Assembly (NCBI GenBank): GCA_903898755.1
Contig: CAIUGT010000008.1
Coordinates: forward strand, 17,313-81,312
Direction of reading: 5' to 3'
Length of the DNA stretch: 64,000 nt
Source of the DNA: an uncultured bacterium
GTDB taxonomy: Bacteria; Planctomycetota; Phycisphaerae; Phycisphaerales; SM1A02
This document shows, piece after piece, positions 62,542-64,000 of this stretch (position 1 is the first letter of the stretch; the number at the start of each line of letters is the position of its first letter). Position numbers and translations under genes: made by a program. Below the pieces are notes generated by a model, which worked only from the letters and a program-made list of their open reading frames with translations, was not told the DNA's origin and searched no databases.

Positions 62542-63651
62542 TTATTCCTGAATGGTTGTCAGGGACATTGTTTGATTGTGCAAATGGCACTGCAACACAT
62601 CGCCAACTGGAGCCAACTCCCCATAGGAATAGAAGCCAGTGAGTTTCATGCCCGCGCCGGCGTGTCGTTCCACGGCTTCCAATTCCTCTTCGGTCAATTG
62701 ACCAAGAACAATGCGCCTGCCAACGCAACTCACAACCACGCACAGGCCTGCGGCGGAAGTTTTTGGTCGCGCTTCTTGCGCGGCAATGTCGGCGCTTTCA
62801 ATCAAATTGTCCAAATTGGTGCGCATGAGTTTGCAGCGGCTGCCTTGGGGAACATCGCCTGCAAAAGTCAGGCTTTGCGCATCTTCATTCACGGCCAGCA
62901 GAGTGCGAATAAGCGAGAAGTCGCCGTCTTGCGAGAGAATGTTCAGTGGAAAGCGCATGCCGCTGCCAGGCAAGCTACTTGCAAGGTCCCCAAGATATTT
63001 TTTGTACAAAGCAAGCGCGGGTTGACCATCGATTTCAGAAACCACATTGCCAATAGACTTTGTCACAATTCGCTCGGCGCCGAATTCCGTCCAGCCAGAG
63101 CAGTAACTATTGTTCACGGTCAGATCGCCGTACAAACCAACGAGCACAACGCGTCGACTTTGGGCTTGCTCGTTGGCCATGACCCATGTGGTTCCAAAGC
63201 GTTCGGCGTCGCCGGCTAGACCGCCAGTGACCGTCACGCCGCAACTTTTCAAACCCAATGCAAGTTTGGTGCCGTTCACGGTCAGGCCATCTGAAAACAC
63301 CAACACATGGCGAAGATCAGCGGCCTTCAGTTGTGCGCCCGTGGCGCGAGAAAGTTCCGCAACGTTGGCGCCGGGCGGCACATCAAATGAAACCATTCGC
63401 ACGCGGCCATGCTCAAAGCGCACGGCGGTTGCCACAATGTCCTTGTCGGTGATCTTGCTTGCTTGCACATTGCCAGATGATGAACAGCCCGCGATGCAAG
63501 CCTTGGGAAATCGCTTGCGCAACTCCGCGAAACATTCCGCGCTTTGAAAGTAGTCGTGATCACCAAATGCCAACACCAAATCGGCGTCGGGCAAGTCATT
63601 GCCGCCCATCCAACTTTTTTCAGCGGTCCATTGAAGTTGGGAAATTCTCAT
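62542..63651 (-). CDS. FIST-domain sensor protein (NosP-like family)
   Basis: 369 residues with the two-part FIST N and FIST C structure. The N-terminal domain has DADLVLAFGDHDYF, IAGCSSSGNVQ and VLVFSDGLTVNGTKLALGL. The C-terminal domain has LALYKKYLGDLASSLPG, RFPLNILS, LTFAGDVPQGSRCKLMR and GVVVSCVGR-like strands, ending in GFYSYGELAP. FIST proteins include NosP, a heme-based NO sensor that controls c-di-GMP enzymes or kinases encoded next to it. The adjacent GGDEF-EAL gene fits that pattern. Heme binding is not shown by the sequence alone. Confidence 0.85.
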   Translation of the reverse strand: MRISQLQWTAEKSWMGGNDLPDADLVLAFGDHDYFQSAECFAELRKRFPKACIAGCSSSGNVQASKITDKDIVATAVRFEHGRVRMVSFDVPPGANVAELSRATGAQLKAADLRHVLVFSDGLTVNGTKLALGLKSCGVTVTGGLAGDAERFGTTWVMANEQAQSRRVVLVGLYGDLTVNNSYCSGWTEFGAERIVTKSIGNVVSEIDGQPALALYKKYLGDLASSLPGSGMRFPLNILSQDGDFSLIRTLLAVNEDAQSLTFAGDVPQGSRCKLMRTNLDNLIESADIAAQEARPKTSAAGLCVVVSCVGRRIVLGQLTEEELEAVERHAGAGMKLTGFYSYGELAPVGDVLQCHLHNQTMSLTTIQE

Positions 63652-63669
63652 GCAAAATTAGTTTAACAA

Positions 63670-64000
63670 CTATCCACGAGCCAGTGATTTTTTAGTCACC
63701 GCCCGCGAGGCTTGAATAATGGCGTTTGCGGCCTTTGGATTAGCCTTGCATTCAAGCAACGCCGAAAGCATCAACGGCACAACAATGGTGGCGTCGGATT
63801 CAATCACAAACATGGGTGTGTTTTGGGTCAATTTGTCCCAGGTAATTTTCTCGTTGGGCGTGGCGCCGGAATACGAACCATATGAAGTGGTGGAGTCTGA
63901 AATTTGGCAGAAGTAAGCCCAAGGTTTCACGGGTTGTTGCAAGTCGTACTTAATGGATGGCACCACGCAAATTGGAAAGTCGCCCGAAATGCCGCCACCA
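63670..64000 (-). CDS. deoxyhypusine synthase family protein (3' part, runs off the window)
   Basis: About 110 C-terminal residues are visible, open at the window edge. They begin GGGISGDFPICV and include QISDSTTSYGSYSGATPNE and KITWDKLTQNTPMFVIESD. This is the NAD/spermidine-binding C-terminal region of the deoxyhypusine synthase fold, with the catalytic Lys in EKITWDKL. Bacteria lack eIF5A hypusination. Several bacterial homologues instead make homospermidine from spermidine (SpeY type). That is the more likely role, but the N-terminal residues that separate the two are outside the window. Confidence 0.8.
   Translation of the reverse strand, partial: GGGISGDFPICVVPSIKYDLQQPVKPWAYFCQISDSTTSYGSYSGATPNEKITWDKLTQNTPMFVIESDATIVVPLMLSALLECKANPKAANAIIQASRAVTKKSLARG

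Overview
The window reads as chromosomal DNA of a Gram-negative-type bacterium, most probably Planctomycetota and perhaps a Phycisphaerae-like lineage. This is inferred from an exported alpha-amylase with a dockerin-like D-x-D-x-S-G repeat tail, a DUF1573-thioredoxin-TPR protein, a YHYH/PEBP secreted protein, an exported sulfatase with its own exported formylglycine-generating enzyme, and a deoxyhypusine-synthase-like protein. No rRNA or ribosomal marker is present, so the assignment is tentative. I see no tRNA, rRNA, CRISPR array, transposase or prophage.

Layout. 1-4749: the start of a CAX-type Ca2+/H+ antiporter, an aspartylglucosaminidase-like Ntn hydrolase and two divergent multi-spanning GT-C-like membrane proteins. 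4896-5933: an acyl-lipid desaturase. 6151-19727: a surface polysaccharide locus. It holds GT2, GT4-like and GT90 glycosyltransferases, an O-antigen ligase/polymerase, and a tightly coupled eight-gene minus-strand operon (17808 down to 10560) that makes a CDP-activated, probably C-methylated 6-deoxyhexose. An H-NS-family protein with a near-consensus promoter lies at the edge of this locus. 20324-25182: an alpha/beta hydrolase, DNA-3-methyladenine glycosylase I, an exported pullulanase and an Rrf2 regulator. 25273-31770: a ChaN-like lipoprotein, an acetyltransferase, a rhodanese/persulfide set, and arsD-arsA without a visible arsenite pump.

31849-41132 is the signalling core. A minus-strand operon encodes two tandem H-NOX gas sensors, an H-NOX-associated (HNOBA) hybrid histidine kinase and an REC-HD-GYP c-di-GMP phosphodiesterase. 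It converges on a STAS-metallo-beta-lactamase fusion and a secreted NTF2-like protein. It diverges from a membrane protein with a strict three-residue leucine repeat and an EF-hand protein. A second sensory pair at 60292-63651 joins a FIST-domain protein (the family that includes the NO sensor NosP) to a PAS-PAS-GGDEF-EAL enzyme. The window may therefore hold two separate NO-to-c-di-GMP circuits.

41287-60013 is mainly an exported-protein region: YHYH-PEBP, alpha-amylase, DUF1573-thioredoxin, a very large sulfatase/purple-acid-phosphatase fusion, a 926-residue Ala/Met-rich exported protein, the FGE that could activate the sulfatase, a histone-tail-like small basic protein, a possible pentameric-channel-like membrane protein, and a lipoprotein of an uncharacterised family. 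The window ends inside a deoxyhypusine-synthase-like gene.
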